The position numbers and the translations under genes were made by a program. From contig BDDD01001384.1 in the NCBI GenBank assembly GCA_001972305.1, positions 1 through 64,000 of the forward strand: a DNA stretch of 64,000 bases, in the 5' to 3' direction. Of this stretch, positions 1 through 11,558 are shown one piece after another (the first letter of the stretch is position 1; every line of letters starts with the position of its first letter). The stretch comes from Cephalotus follicularis (lineage: Eukaryota > Streptophyta > Magnoliopsida > Oxalidales > Cephalotaceae). A model generated the notes under the pieces. It was not told where the DNA came from and made no database searches. It saw only the letters and a program-made list of their open reading frames with translations.

Positions 1-2
1 TT

Positions 3-1541
3 ATTTCCAATATCGAACCCAAAAATGTTTTAGATGCTTTAAATGATGATTGTTGGATTGTGGCTATGCAAGAGGAACTAAACCAATTTGACAAAAGCAA
101 TGTTTGGTCATTAGTTCCTAGGCCTAAAAATCAATCCATCATTGGAACCAAATGGATTTTTAGAAACAAAATGAATGAAAATGGGTTAGTTATTAGAAAT
201 AAAGTTAGATTAGTTGCACAAGGTTACAGTGAAGAGGAAGGCATTGACTATGATGAAACCTTTGCTCCCGTAGCTAGATTAGAAGCTATTAGATTATTAA
301 TGGCCTTTGCTTGTTTTAAAGGTTTTAAATTGCATCAAATGGATGTCAAAGGTGCATTTTTAAATGGCATTATAAATGAGAAAGTTTATGTTAAACAACC
401 TCCGGGTTTTGAAAGTGTGCATTTTCCCGATCATGTTTTTAAACTATCTAAAGCACTTTATAGTTTAAAGCAAGCACCAAGAGCTTGGTATGAAAGGCTT
501 TCAAAATTTCTCTTGGAAAATGATTTCAAAAGAGGTTTAGTTGATAAAACACTTTTTGTGAAAACTAAACTTAATGATATTCTTATTGTACAAATTTATG
601 TAGATGACATTATATTTGGCTCTACTAACGATTCTCTTTGTGTGGAGTTTGCTAACACTATGCAAGGTGAATTCGAGATGAGTATGATGGGAGAGCTCAA
701 GTATTTCCTTGGATTTCAAATCCAACAAGGAAATGAAGGAACTTTCATCAACCAATCCAAATACACCAAGGACCTACTCAAGAGATTTGGAATGGAACAC
801 TCAAAGCCTTGCAAGACTCCAATGAGCATTACAACCAAACTTGACAAGGATGAGAACGGTAAAGAGGTAGATCAAAAATTATATATAAGCATGATAGGAT
901 CACTCCTTTACCTTACTTCTAGTAGACCGGACATAATGTTTAGTGTATGTCTATGTGCTAGGTATCAATCATCACCTAAAGAATCTCACTTAACCGCGAT
1001 TAAGCGAATCTTTAGATATCTTGCATACACACCTATATTAGGATTGTTTTATTCACATGATTCATTGTTTAATTTGCATGCTTATTCCGATGCCGATTAT
1101 GGTGGTTGCAAGCTAGATAGAAAGAGCACTAGTGGCACTTGCCAATTTCTGGGAAATTCTTTAGTGTCTTGGTTCTCCAAGAAACAAAATAGTGTTGCTC
1201 TATCAACCACCGAAGCCGAATATGTAGCGGCCGAAAGTTGTTGTGCACAAGTCTTGTGGTTAAAGCAACAACTTTGTGACTTCGGCATTAGCATTAGCAA
1301 TGTATGTATAAAATGTGATAATACTAGTGCTATTAATTTGAGTAGAAATCCCGTTCAACACTCTAAGTCTAAACATATTGAAATTAGACATCATTTTCTT
1401 AGAGACCATGTTGAAAAGGGTGATATTTTCCTTGAATATATTGACACTTTGAACCAAGTTGCAAATATATTCACGAAGCTGCTGGACAATGAAAGATTTT
1501 GCACATTGCGAAGGGAGCTAGGTATGCAAAATTCTTCCTAA
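3..1541 (+). CDS. Sirevirus pol: reverse transcriptase and RNase H (5' partial)
   Basis: The frame is open from base 3 to the TAA at 1539-1541 and clearly continues upstream of the window; the GTG at 60 is not a real start. The protein opens with the conserved copia RT entry (EALN-like, then W..AM..EL), followed by GTKWIFRNKMNENG, RLVAQGY and the catalytic YVDD box at about 598-609. The C-terminal third is RNase H with SDADYGG, a RKSTSG block, STTEAEY and a final HIEIRHHFLRDHV block. This module copies element RNA into DNA. No stop or frameshift is visible, so it is the best preserved pol fragment in the window and may be fairly young. Gag, protease and integrase must lie upstream. Confidence 0.93.
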   Translation: MSNIEPKNVLDALNDDCWIVAMQEELNQFDKSNVWSLVPRPKNQSIIGTKWIFRNKMNENGLVIRNKVRLVAQGYSEEEGIDYDETFAPVARLEAIRLLMAFACFKGFKLHQMDVKGAFLNGIINEKVYVKQPPGFESVHFPDHVFKLSKALYSLKQAPRAWYERLSKFLLENDFKRGLVDKTLFVKTKLNDILIVQIYVDDIIFGSTNDSLCVEFANTMQGEFEMSMMGELKYFLGFQIQQGNEGTFINQSKYTKDLLKRFGMEHSKPCKTPMSITTKLDKDENGKEVDQKLYISMIGSLLYLTSSRPDIMFSVCLCARYQSSPKESHLTAIKRIFRYLAYTPILGLFYSHDSLFNLHAYSDADYGGCKLDRKSTSGTCQFLGNSLVSWFSKKQNSVALSTTEAEYVAAESCCAQVLWLKQQLCDFGISISNVCIKCDNTSAINLSRNPVQHSKSKHIEIRHHFLRDHVEKGDIFLEYIDTLNQVANIFTKLLDNERFCTLRRELGMQNSS

Positions 1542-1755
1542 CTCATTGTATGTGTAATTGTGATGCTTTATGAATTTTTGATTGATTTGATTGAAAAATG
1601 TGTTCAAAAATCATCATGCATTCAAACATTGAGTTTTTAACTCAATGACACAAATTAGCTCATGTACCTAGGTTGCTATTAGTCCATAATAGTTAACCAA
1701 AGGTTTGCAAATCAAATTGGATTGGCATTTTCTGCATTTCTCATTTCTGCAGAAA

Positions 1756-1830
1756 ACAGCCGACTGGACAATTTCTCCAGTCGACTGCCTACCATCCAGT
1801 CGACTGCCATTAATGGCCCAGTCGACTAGA
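1756..1830 (+). repeat. CAGTCGACTG motif cluster between pol and env-like ORF
   Basis: Four copies of a decamer close to CAGTCGACTG (variants CAGCCGACTG and CAGTCGACTA) lie within about 75 bases, just upstream of the env-like frame. The same decamer recurs in the 3' LTR of this element. Function unknown. Confidence 0.8.
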
Positions 1831-1946
1831 ATTGCTATAATCTGGTTTTTATAACCCGAATCCCTTCTATCTTTTCACATTCTATCAAAACAAAAACGCC
1901 CCAAACCCTATTCTCTCAAATTCTAAACCTGCAAATCGTCAAATGA

Positions 1947-3095
1947 CCAAAAAGACAAAAGCACATCGCTTCTACACAACCAAGGGCTTCACAAGCGGCG
2001 CTTGACTTCGACAAAGACCTCTTTCTCTCGAAAGAGAAAGAGATTAGGTACAATTCAGTTTTTAGCTCAATCAAGTTACATTTTGAGAAATGGTTAGCTA
2101 GAGATGTGTTAATTAGCAATCTTGCTATTGTCATGACATGGTTGGAAGGAATGGGATGGTTTGATTACCTTTGCTCATCTCATGTCGTATACCATAGATT
2201 AGTGAAGTTGTTTTATGCTAATTTAGAGTCTTCCACCACTTGCATTGCTAATTCCTTCGTTTTAGGCACTCCTATATCAATAACACCCGATTTGATAGCC
2301 GAAACCCTAGGAATTCCTAATGACGGAATCACTCACTTTAATGATGTAGAAAAACGAGAAGCTTTAGGGATATGTTTAGAGCGTCCGGATTTCAATCCGA
2401 TCATGACCGTGACTAGTAGTCACCTCCCTATTGCCACTAGGATAATTCTTTTACTTGTCACAAACACATTCCTCCCAAGAGAAGGCTCGCACACTCTTCC
2501 TTCCGAGCGAGACCTTAAATTCGTTGCATGTGTCAAGAATGGAACTCAAATAAACCTTCCCTACCTTATTATCAACCACTTGTTGTCTAGACCAAATCAC
2601 ACTCCTTATCCTATGCTTCTTAGTAGGATCATTATGGTAGTTCTTGCATCCCTAAACATTGACATTCCTGATGATGAGCAATGTATCAAACCATCCCATA
2701 AGCAGTTGGTTAATAAGGCGGGACTTAGACTTTGTAACATTAGATTTGAGGATGGTTTATGGGTTAAGCTACAAGGCCAGGGTAGAGAGCAAATGAGAGA
2801 GCAAGTTAATGTAAGAGCAGGAGATGATGAGGATGATGATGAGGACGATACTCAGTAGTTTGAGGTGCGTCCGAGTGTTGGCACGAGCAGCAGCAGTAGC
2901 AGGCCTACCCTGGAGTCACTTCAGGCTAGGATGGATCTTGCTCAAGCCGATATCGAGTATCTCAAAGGGCAAATGAACCAGTTTAGTGAAGGACAAGCAA
3001 ATATCATTCAAGGTCAAGCCGATATCCTTCAGGGACAAGCAAATGTCCTTCAGTTGTTCCAAAATGCTTTTCCTCAGCACCCTCCTCCCTCTTGA
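1947..3095 (+). pseudogene. Sirevirus env-like / plant transposon-associated ORF, broken
   Basis: One reading frame runs from about 1947 to the TGA near 3095 and resembles the extra ORF that many Sireviruses carry downstream of pol, often annotated as a putative plant transposon protein. Its biochemical role is not established. Two lesions are visible. The only nearby ATG (1943) is in another frame, so the start is lost or shifted by a small indel. A TAG at 2856-2858 interrupts the frame after an acidic D/E run and before a Ser-rich linker. The segment after the stop contains heptad-like QGQANI/QGQADI repeats (about 2986-3050) that look coiled-coil forming. An earlier segment (about 2106-2858) has the conserved W..GMGWFDY and LVTNTFLP motifs. 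Confidence 0.72.
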
Positions 3096-3340
3096 GCTAC
3101 ACTTACATTCTCATGTGTTTTTCCTTGTATTGATGAACTTTGAATTTGTAATGTCTTTCTATGTTTATGTAAAAGACAATGTGGTTTATGTACTCAAAGT
3201 TTTAAGCATTTAATGATAATATGCTTTGATCTTTAGTGTTTTGTGTTTCAATATTCATTGTTTTATGTTGTGTTAAATGGATGTGGTTCCTCTTATTATT
3301 TTGATATTATTGTTAAAATTGAATATGATTGCATAGGTTG

Positions 3341-3649
3341 AGGGGGAGCTCTTCAATCCGTGCTTTGATTGAGGGGGAGCTTCCGTCTTTTTTTGTTGTT
3401 TGACAAAAAGGGGGAGATATATATTTTGTTGCATTGCATTTAAGGGGAAGTTGGTTATATTGCATGAAAAAGTTTGATTGAAACTGCATATTGTTAAGAT
3501 GAGTTGTAATCTTGCATTTAGCAAGTGTGTTTTGATACATCATATGCATTGGATAAGACTAAATTGGTAAAATTGGACTTTGGAACTAAAAATGGTCAAG
3601 AATTCATGCAAAATACGCATGTTTTGTCAATCATCAAAAAGGGGGAGAT
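3341..3649 (+). other. Multiple polypurine tracts before the Sirevirus 3' LTR
   Basis: Purine tracts with a GGGGGAG core occur at 3341-3348, 3371-3379 and 3405-3417. The last one (3636-3649) directly abuts the LTR. The final tract is the expected plus-strand primer site. Repeated copies upstream are a known habit of Sireviruses. Confidence 0.8.
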
Positions 3650-4326
3650 TGTTGGCCTTTGCCACCCCGTAAATTGCATTACCATATATTATTTTGATGA
3701 TTAACAAACATAGATTACTTGTATGCATAATTCTCTGAGTTACAACTTCATATACTCACTTGATTTTATGTACAAAGTTGTGCCAAGATCATTTCTACAG
3801 GTACAGGGCAATCCACCCGACTGGCAAGCAATCCAGTCGACTACCCAAGGTTGTGTAGTCGACTGCCATAGGTTGTGTAGCCGACTGGTTCTTCAACCAA
3901 GTCCAGAAATTGCAGGAGCAGATGATCCAGCCGACTGCCACAGGGCTCCAGTCGACTGCCAGGACAAGACAGCCGACTGCCACAGGGCTCCAGTCGACTG
4001 CCATGGTACACATTTCAGGCAGTAGCTTCTGTATCATTTTAACACCTCATTCAGCCGACTGAAGCAGGGAACCAGGAGCAAAGTTCGTTGAAGCTCGGTT
4101 GGAGTTTCAAGCCCGGATTGGGGCATAGATAGTGAAATACTCAAGGGGGGGCCTTGGGGAGTGGACATAGGCGGTTTGCTGAACCACTATATATCCGTTT
4201 GCAATTCTCTCAACCCTACACTCTTTACATTTCTGCAATTATGTGTTTGAGTTATTTGATTTGTTTATAGTATTTTTGCTAGTTAATTTTTATAAGTCTA
4301 TTCACCCCCCCTCTAGACTTCCTACA
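3650..4326 (+). repeat. Sirevirus 3' LTR (677 bp)
   Basis: It starts with TGTTGG right after the polypurine tract and ends with CCTACA, an imperfect inverted terminal repeat. Near its end is the C-rich block TTCACCCCCCCTCT. Between about 3813 and 4062 there are around ten CAGTCGACTG or CAGCCGACTG copies, several separated by about 20-30 bases. The 3' boundary is set by the terminal CA and the change to copia leader-like sequence, because the partner LTR is outside the window. Confidence 0.78.
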
Positions 4327-4623
4327 GAAATGATCAGATCTTACATGGCAGGGTTGGAACCTGTGGATTGTAAATTGGTACACGTACCTACCTATCTTGG
4401 GTATTATGGTTTGTCATGCCAAAGATGACGCCATGGTATACTGGGATAGATTCCGATCCCCACTAGGAAGTTGGACTTCTTGAGTTTCACATGGGGGTGT
4501 GGGATACGATTAGAATAGTGGGAGTAACCATATACACTAAAGACCAAGTGTTATGGTAGTCACATAAAATCTGGAATAAATGCTAACTCTTGGTTTTAGT
4601 TTCCTTAGCTTAGGTTGCTAGAT

Positions 4624-7541
4624 ATGGCTACAATTTATGATCACCCTTAATCTTGAGACCAATGAACTCAAAGGCCTTATTTTCTGAATTTGGCAAAAGT
4701 ACGCTAGGCGGGCAATCGGTTCTAGGTATTGCTACCTTACCCAAAGACTTGATCATGGGGGCCAAGTGGTGTGAAATCATCATGGAGGCATAGTGCCTTA
4801 TAGTAGTAGGCATGGTGCCTGACTTTAGCGCTAGCGCGAGAATATGGAGAACCGCTTTGAAATACTTCTCTAGGAGTTATATTGCGCATAGACTAGGTCT
4901 ATGAAGTTCAACTAATCTCGATAGCTATTTAGATGAGATTTGCTGAGGGAGCTTTATTCCATTGGAGTAGACTGAAGATGAGTGATTTAATTGAGATGGG
5001 AGCCTAGTTTTTATGCTCGAGACTCTAAATGCCAACTTTGACCCTGGAAGATCAAAGGTCCCAATTGGTTGACATCTTTCTCTTCTCAGACCTCCTGATT
5101 AGGTGGTGTTGTGGCTTCCTAGTTACTAGGGAGGCCATAGCTATAGTTTGTCCAGGCAAAGCTACGAAGGAAAGAAAAAGGACTAAGGAGCGTGGAGCGT
5201 AAGGGATAGTTGCCAAAAGTTGAATGAGAAAATTTTTGAGGACTAGACCTCCTTCCTTTGTGGCTTGAGGAGGTACTGAAAAAGGGAATAATGTGAGTTC
5301 ATTGCTTCCATTTCTACTGATCCACCTCAAGGAGGTGCCTCAGGACAGTAGAGGTACTACACAGCTGAGAGCTGATAAAGAAGTGGACGTACAGTTTTGC
5401 ATTGGATCTAGGATCACTACGAAAGCTGTAGGTTTTATGAATTGTTGGTGTATAAAGTTTTTTGTTAAACTTGGACCTAGTAGTTATATACTGGAAATAT
5501 TATGAGTGTTTACTCACTTATAAAATATAGGCATAGAGCTCGATTTTGAGAACAATGGTTGTTCTTTGTTAAGTATATAATGGGATTCTTGTTAATGGTC
5601 CAAATGTTTTAAACAAAATCTTTAACGATTCAGCAAAGAACTTGTTAAAGACAAAGGGAGGAAAATAGACTTACTGGGTTTTATCCACACTGATGTCTAT
5701 GGATAAAAATCGGTTAATGCATGAATCAGAGTGATTTCTACTTTGTATCTATCCTAGGTATAGTTAAGTGTTTCTTCAAAGACACAAGTCAAATTTCTCA
5801 GAGGAATTTACACTTGAAGTAGAGACACAGACAGGTAAGCCTATCATAAAATAAATTCGATTGGATCGAAAAGTAAAATACCTAGCTGATGAATTCTAAG
5901 ATTATCTTAGAGATAATGGAATACTCTTTGGATGGACCTCTCTTGGAGCATCGTATTTTAACGCTGTGTCTAACGAAAAGATGAACAAGACCTTGATGGT
6001 CATTGTTCGGGGCATATTGTCTTTTATTGATTTCCCTACCTCACTTTTGAGATTATGCGCTGAAAGCAGTAACATACACCCTAAACCAGATTCCTTGAAG
6101 ATCCTTGCCCTCTATTCTATACCAGGAATAGAAAAAGGAGGAAACTCAACCTAAATGAGGTTTAGGATTGTCTGGTTTAGTAAATTGGCTGGAGCCTTGT
6201 GAGCTAGAGGCGCGGTAAAACTGTTGTAAGTTTGTGGAGTTTCCTACATATACAAAAGGATATTATTTCTACTTTCCCAACAAATACAAGGTATTAATTA
6301 CATGTGGTGATGTGATCCTAGAGAGGGAGCACTCTCTCCAAGGAAGCATTAGGAGTAAAATGGAACTCTGGAGCTTCACAGGTAGAAAACACGCAGGATT
6401 TAAAGGAATTAGAGATTAGTTCCTCTGTAGACACAGTTGAGATTAGATCTTAACCTGAGATTAGATCTTGGTTCCTTTGGTGAGGAATTAAGACACGGTT
6501 TTATCAGTACTTGAGAGAAATGGTTTTCTCATCAGGGACATTAATCAATCAAGAGTCATCTAGGATGACACGCTTGTCAGCTATTAGAATATAGTGCAAG
6601 GCACTGAATTTGTGGCTTGGCTAGGAGCCATGAAATCCTACATGGAATATGGAGGTATTCTATATGCAATTAGTTTTGAAAGGGTGTACACGACACGGTG
6701 TCGAGTATACTGAAAACCTTCTCACTAATGGCTGTGCTCGGATGCATTAGGATTTTGCTTGCTATTGCCATTTGTCTTGGTTATGAGATTGGGCAAATGG
6801 ATGATTTAATCCAAGGGATATACATCCAACGATTTTTTGGCATGCGGTGTGCGAACTCGAAAGGTCGTTATGATCTTAAGCAAGCATCTCATAGCTGAAT
6901 CATGGGTTCTAATGAAATGGTCAAATCTTTGACTTCTTTAAGAACACGAATGAGCCATGTGTCTACTGAAGTAAAACAGGGTCTAACATAATTCTGGGTT
7001 CTATGCTTAGAATTGCATCCTACTGACTATAAATATCGTAAGTGTGTGATTTTTGGTGTGGAATGCTAAGGATTACTCCATCAGGATTTGAAAAAAATCC
7101 TCCTATAAGTATTGGGTATGGAAATCTTCTGGGGAGATCTAATAGGTTGCTTAGACTTTCCCAAAGCTAGTTCATCAGCATAGTGCTAAATTTATTCAAC
7201 ATGGGAAATTCCACTTTTTTCCTACGGAATTCAATTACTAGAGGTGTTCTTGGTGAACACACGTGGACCTAATCCATTAAGCGAAGCCATAGGATCGGTC
7301 AAGTATACCATGTTGCCTATTAGACACGATATCTTGCTAGCGACAAGCAGCTGTCAGTCCAATTCCAGTTTGGTTACTGGAATATAGTCAAGGAGATCCT
7401 GAAATACCTTAGAGGTACTATGGATGTCTTCTTGGACTGCGATGGAGTGAGTTGATTATAATTGGAGATTTTGTTGAACTCTAGTTTTATTTGTGATGGG
7501 AAAATCACAAATAATCTAGAGATAAGCTTATAGACTAAAAG
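4624..7541 (+). pseudogene. Copia gag-pol remnants of element B
   Basis: No long frame survives. Short stretches can still be matched to element C. The gag start has an LETNEL-like segment. An integrase core has LLGFIHTDVYG, with the first catalytic Asp in HTD. A later piece has the RT signature LAIAICLGYEIGQMDD followed by DLKQAS. Stops and frameshifts occur every few dozen codons, so this is long dead. The rest of the interval is non-coding drift of the same element. Confidence 0.7.
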
Positions 7542-10488
7542 TGCAACACCCCCGAACGGCAGGAGTCGTTACGGTTCATATTCCAAAACTATACCTATCA
7601 TATCATATAACAATTCTCATTTTTATTCCTTTTATCCAAAATATTATCTTAACTTTATTCAAACGTGGTGGTCTAAACATAACATACATAATCTATAACA
7701 TAGTCTGAAACTTTATTCATAAACTGAAAGCTTAAACATAAGTTAAAATCATAATCCAAAGTCATAAACTAAAAGGCTTAACATTGTTCAAAGGCAGGTC
7801 CTAACATAACCATAAGGCAACAAAACATAGACGGATCAATCTCCTAAGTGATCCTCGGACATTGATGGACATTCTGTCCCAGAATACCTGCTGCATGGAA
7901 AACAAAAATGCGGCTGAGCAAACCTCAATATGGGTATAGAGTCATAAAACATAAAACGATACTTAAAAGGATAAAAAAATACCTGAACCTGTAAATATCA
8001 TATATCTCAAGTATGAAATAATTTAACTTTATTTTAGAAAAACAAAGGAAAGTAGTCATATAAACAATTCTATCAATTCAAAACAAATATTCAAATTTCA
8101 AAACGTTATCAACTTTTCAAATCGATATCCGAAGGCAAAATCTGATTTTCAAAGCAATATTTCAAATTTCAAAGCATAATCCAAGTTTCAAAGCCAATCT
8201 AATTTTCCAAAACAGTATCTGAAACAATATCCAAACTTCTTTAACGTTATCCGAGTTAAAGATTCCAAAACAGAATAAAATAGAGATTTATCCGATTCCA
8301 TAATCTCATTACAGAGATCCAAAATTTCATACACATATGAATAATTGCAAGGGGTTTGCAAGGCCCACATGCTCCGACGGAAAGACGTGTACGACACTAC
8401 ACAATCAATCCCCAATATCCGAATCGTTAACATATCCTAGGATCGACCATACGCCTCTATCATACATAACGGATCCATAAATCTACCTCATGGGATTTAT
8501 TCATAACATAGATAGACGTCGTAGTCTAATCACACCGCTATGGAAGTGTCATGTCCCAGTGCCAAGCCTACGACATGCCTATGGTACCTCCATAGGTAGG
8601 AAATATCTCTATATATCCTTATTCCAAAAGTATTATTTTATTCCAAAACAATTTAAAAACATAAACAGATATTCTAAACATTTTCTAAACATATCAGTCT
8701 TTAACATACTTCCTAATGTGAAAGTCATGTCCAATATCAAAATCAGTGTACTTTCATAAATGAGAGTCATGCTCAATTTATAAAACTGGTAATATTAACT
8801 TCAGTAATAAAACATGTTTTATAGAAAAAGAACCAAAACAAGCATTCGACAACAAAATCCGTACCTTTTCAAAAACCAAAAGTAGTATCAAAAACAGAAT
8901 ATCCGTTCATCTCATTAAAACAGATTCGATTCAGATAAAACCGAATGATAACCAAAGTGAAGGAATCCATATATTATTCATGAAGTAAAACTAACTTTAT
9001 ACTCATAATAAAAGCAATAAGAGGGTATCAAGGAACGAAAAATCTGTACTAAAAACATAATTGAGTACATTTTAGTAAAACCGAAGGAATAAGCCAAGAA
9101 CGAAGAATCCGTACCTTAAGCGATCACAGAAAGACTTATTAAATGATCAATAATTTCTTAACTGCCCCTTGGTAGCACAAAATCTATAAAAATATAATAT
9201 CATACCCATAAGGGTCCGAAAACCACTTCCAAGTATGAAAACAGAAGTTCAATAGTGTTTAAAACAGATTCCAATTCATTAGAAGAACAAACGAATAACA
9301 AAACTTGACACCAGAAATTTTACTGGACAAAACCAGCCGACTGTAACAAAATCCAGTCGACTGTTTGAGGCATGGCAGCTGACTGTATCACATGGCCAGA
9401 CGACTGCACAAGCAGAACAGTAGCTAGTCGACTGGTACAGGGGTCCAGTCGACTGATTGAAGAGGTAGCCGACTACTTAAAGCGCAACAACCGACTGTTC
9501 ATAGAAACAGCCGACTGTACTGGGCGACAGAACACACAATTCTAACAATCCTATGCCAATTTTCTATCAAAAGTTGGATATCACATTACCAAAGGTTCAT
9601 AATCATTTAAATAGAACTTATGTGACACAACAGTTGCATATGAGCATAAAGAAACAAGAAATTTATGCAATTGGTGATCATACTTTATAGAGAGGCAATT
9701 TTCAATTCATGGTATACATAGCTATATGATCAATTTTCTGTCAAATACCAATTGCTAGTTTCAAAATCTATTTACTACCATAACAAGACACCTCAGGACT
9801 TGCTTACAATCTCAGAAACAATGACAGAGCATACATGGCAGGAATCAAAACCAAAACACGATAGCAGCCTATATACAATAGGATTGGATAACATTAAAAC
9901 CAAAACTAATTGCTAAATCATAACAACAGAGGAAAACAAACCTGATGTGATGATCAAAGAAGAACACAACAGATTCCAAATCATGCAGGTTCGGCTACCA
10001 GTACAAGAAAAACAGTGGTGGTGTTTAAAATGAACGAATGGCAAACATAAACATAAAGGAAGAGGCAAAATCAGCTGAGATAAGGTTAGATAGAATCACA
10101 ATCTGATATGATAAGGGAAGTGGGTAGAAATTTGGGATTGAGGGAGAGAAAGAAGGAAGAAAATCAGATTTTGGGAGAAAGAGAGAAGAAATGTACGGGA
10201 GAGGGAGAGAAGAATAGGAAAAGAAATAAGTTTTGCCTAAAATACATTATTTTGTTTTCTAATAAACACTTTTACCATATTCATTTTAAAAATTAATTTT
10301 AATCAATTCAAGATACAAAAAAATAAATATTACTTATCCATAATTACATTTTGACAATTATCCAAAAGGCAAAATAATTGGTATCATATAACCCAAAACA
10401 CAAAGAGCCCAAAATCAAAATGGACCAACAATATAACAAGACAAATGAAAAGCCGAAAAATATGCACATGAATAAGCGGGGTATTACA
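7542..10488 (-). mobile_element. Gypsy-type solo LTR, 2947 bp, TSD AAAAG
   Basis: The minus-strand sequence begins TGTAATACCCCGC and ends with GGGGGTGTTGCA, matching the ends of the copy at 12220-14947. The flanks are AAAAG (7537-7541) and AAAAG (10489-10493), a perfect 5-bp target duplication. No internal coding region is present, so this is a solo LTR left by LTR-LTR recombination. The TGTAACACC-type ends and great length fit chromovirus (Tekay/Del-like) LTRs. It holds a CAGCCGACTG motif array at 9332-9520. Confidence 0.9.
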
Positions 10489-10906
10489 AAAAGGGGTGAA
10501 AAGAGTTTTTGAAGCTCGCAGCAGGAATCCGTGGTGGATTTGGTGGCTAAAGTCGTATGCATAGCAAACTATGTTGCGGCAGATGATGGTGTAAGGATAC
10601 AGAAGTTCTTAGAGGAACTCAGGGTTGTTCCATCCATCAAGAGTAAGGCAGGTGTGCACTGCAACTACGATGGAGGCTAATGCACAGGCCAAGTAACCCC
10701 AGTCTCACTTACAATTCCGACACCTATAGCGCTATCTTTTGATCTTAGAGATCATGGATATGAGAGGCCAATTGATAGAGAGTGTCACGTTAAAGGTGAA
10801 CATAAAAGACCCACTAACCAAAGCTCTAGGTAGCTTGACTTTCAAGAATCATCGCAGGGCGATGGACTTGAATTTTAGGACCTGGTGGCTTTAGGGCTAA
10901 GTGGGA
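10489..10906 (+). pseudogene. Copia RNase H remnant of element B
   Basis: The sequence resumes directly after the solo LTR and parallels the RNase H and pol tail of element C at about 39780-40170. It includes the VAKSYA-to-RVWM-like stretch, the LRVVPSIK-like segment and a terminal purine tract (AAGTGGGAGA at about 10898-10907). Stops and small indels are frequent. Confidence 0.65.
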
Positions 10907-11558
10907 GATTTTTTGGAGATGGTGGCCCGTCAAGCCACTAGGTGGATGAATGTGGCTATTATTATCTCTGGGTTATAACATCTTATTCATATTATGTGAC
11001 ATATGTGCACTCTTTCGTTTATAATGACAAGCCATATGTGAGTTTCCCCAAAATTATTATTGACTTAGTTTAATTTATATAGTAATTGTAAGCATATATA
11101 ATGCCCTGTCGCTCAAACGGTTGGATGTCGTGCCAGGGAGGCTATGAGAACGACTACCTTATTCCCTATCGAAAAAAATGTTTCAATTCATAGGTTCACT
11201 TTCTTGGGGCAATGGATGAACCAGAGTAGACTTGCCATGATTTTGCCCACATCCCAACAGTGGAGAATGTAGTATCTCATTGCCATTTGGGTAGACCCTA
11301 CGGCTAATATGGGGTGCATCCTTGGAGTATGCTCACTGAACTTGACACACCATAGGATTCCTATTAGGATAGTCCTACCTATGTCAATAGATGATTCCTA
11401 TCTGTGTCGGTGGTGTATAGTCACTAGGTGACTAGTAGGCCATACGTGACATGCGTTGCTCCTTAGACCTGAGTGACTGCTTGACATTGCGCAGTGACTG
11501 CCTGTCTTTGATTTTTGCCTTACCTAGTTCCTAGAACTAGCAAACGGGCTATCTTTGG
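10907..11558 (+). repeat. Degraded 3' LTR of element B, left part
   Basis: This piece parallels the start of the C LTR: CCGTCAAGCCACTAGGTGG near 10930, then the GATGCCCTG/GGTTGGATG block near 11101, and the rest in order, with heavy divergence. It is cut at 11558 by element C, whose target duplication TTTGG occupies 11554-11558. Confidence 0.65.

Larger units (their letters stand above)
1..4326 (+). mobile_element. Sirevirus-type Ty1/copia element, 3' half
   Basis: The order is RT/RNase H, then an env-like ORF, then several G-rich purine tracts, then an LTR whose end carries a TTCACCCCCCCTCT block. This order and LTR end are typical of plant Sireviruses. The 5' part lies outside the window, so the LTR pair and target duplication cannot be checked. 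It abuts decayed copia leader sequence at 4327, so it probably inserted into that older element. Confidence 0.85.
4327..11558 (+). mobile_element. Decayed Ty1/copia element B (interrupted)
   Basis: Weak but ordered matches to copia element C appear here. The leader motif GGTTTGTCATGCC is at about 4409, a degraded gag start at about 4624, an integrase HTDVYG remnant at about 5684, an RT remnant at about 6698-6900, RNase H at 10489-10900, then a degraded LTR. A solo gypsy LTR (7542-10488) separates the RT and RNase H pieces. The element is 5'-truncated by the Sirevirus, and its LTR continues beyond element C at 42425. It is the oldest layer of the nest. Confidence 0.75.
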
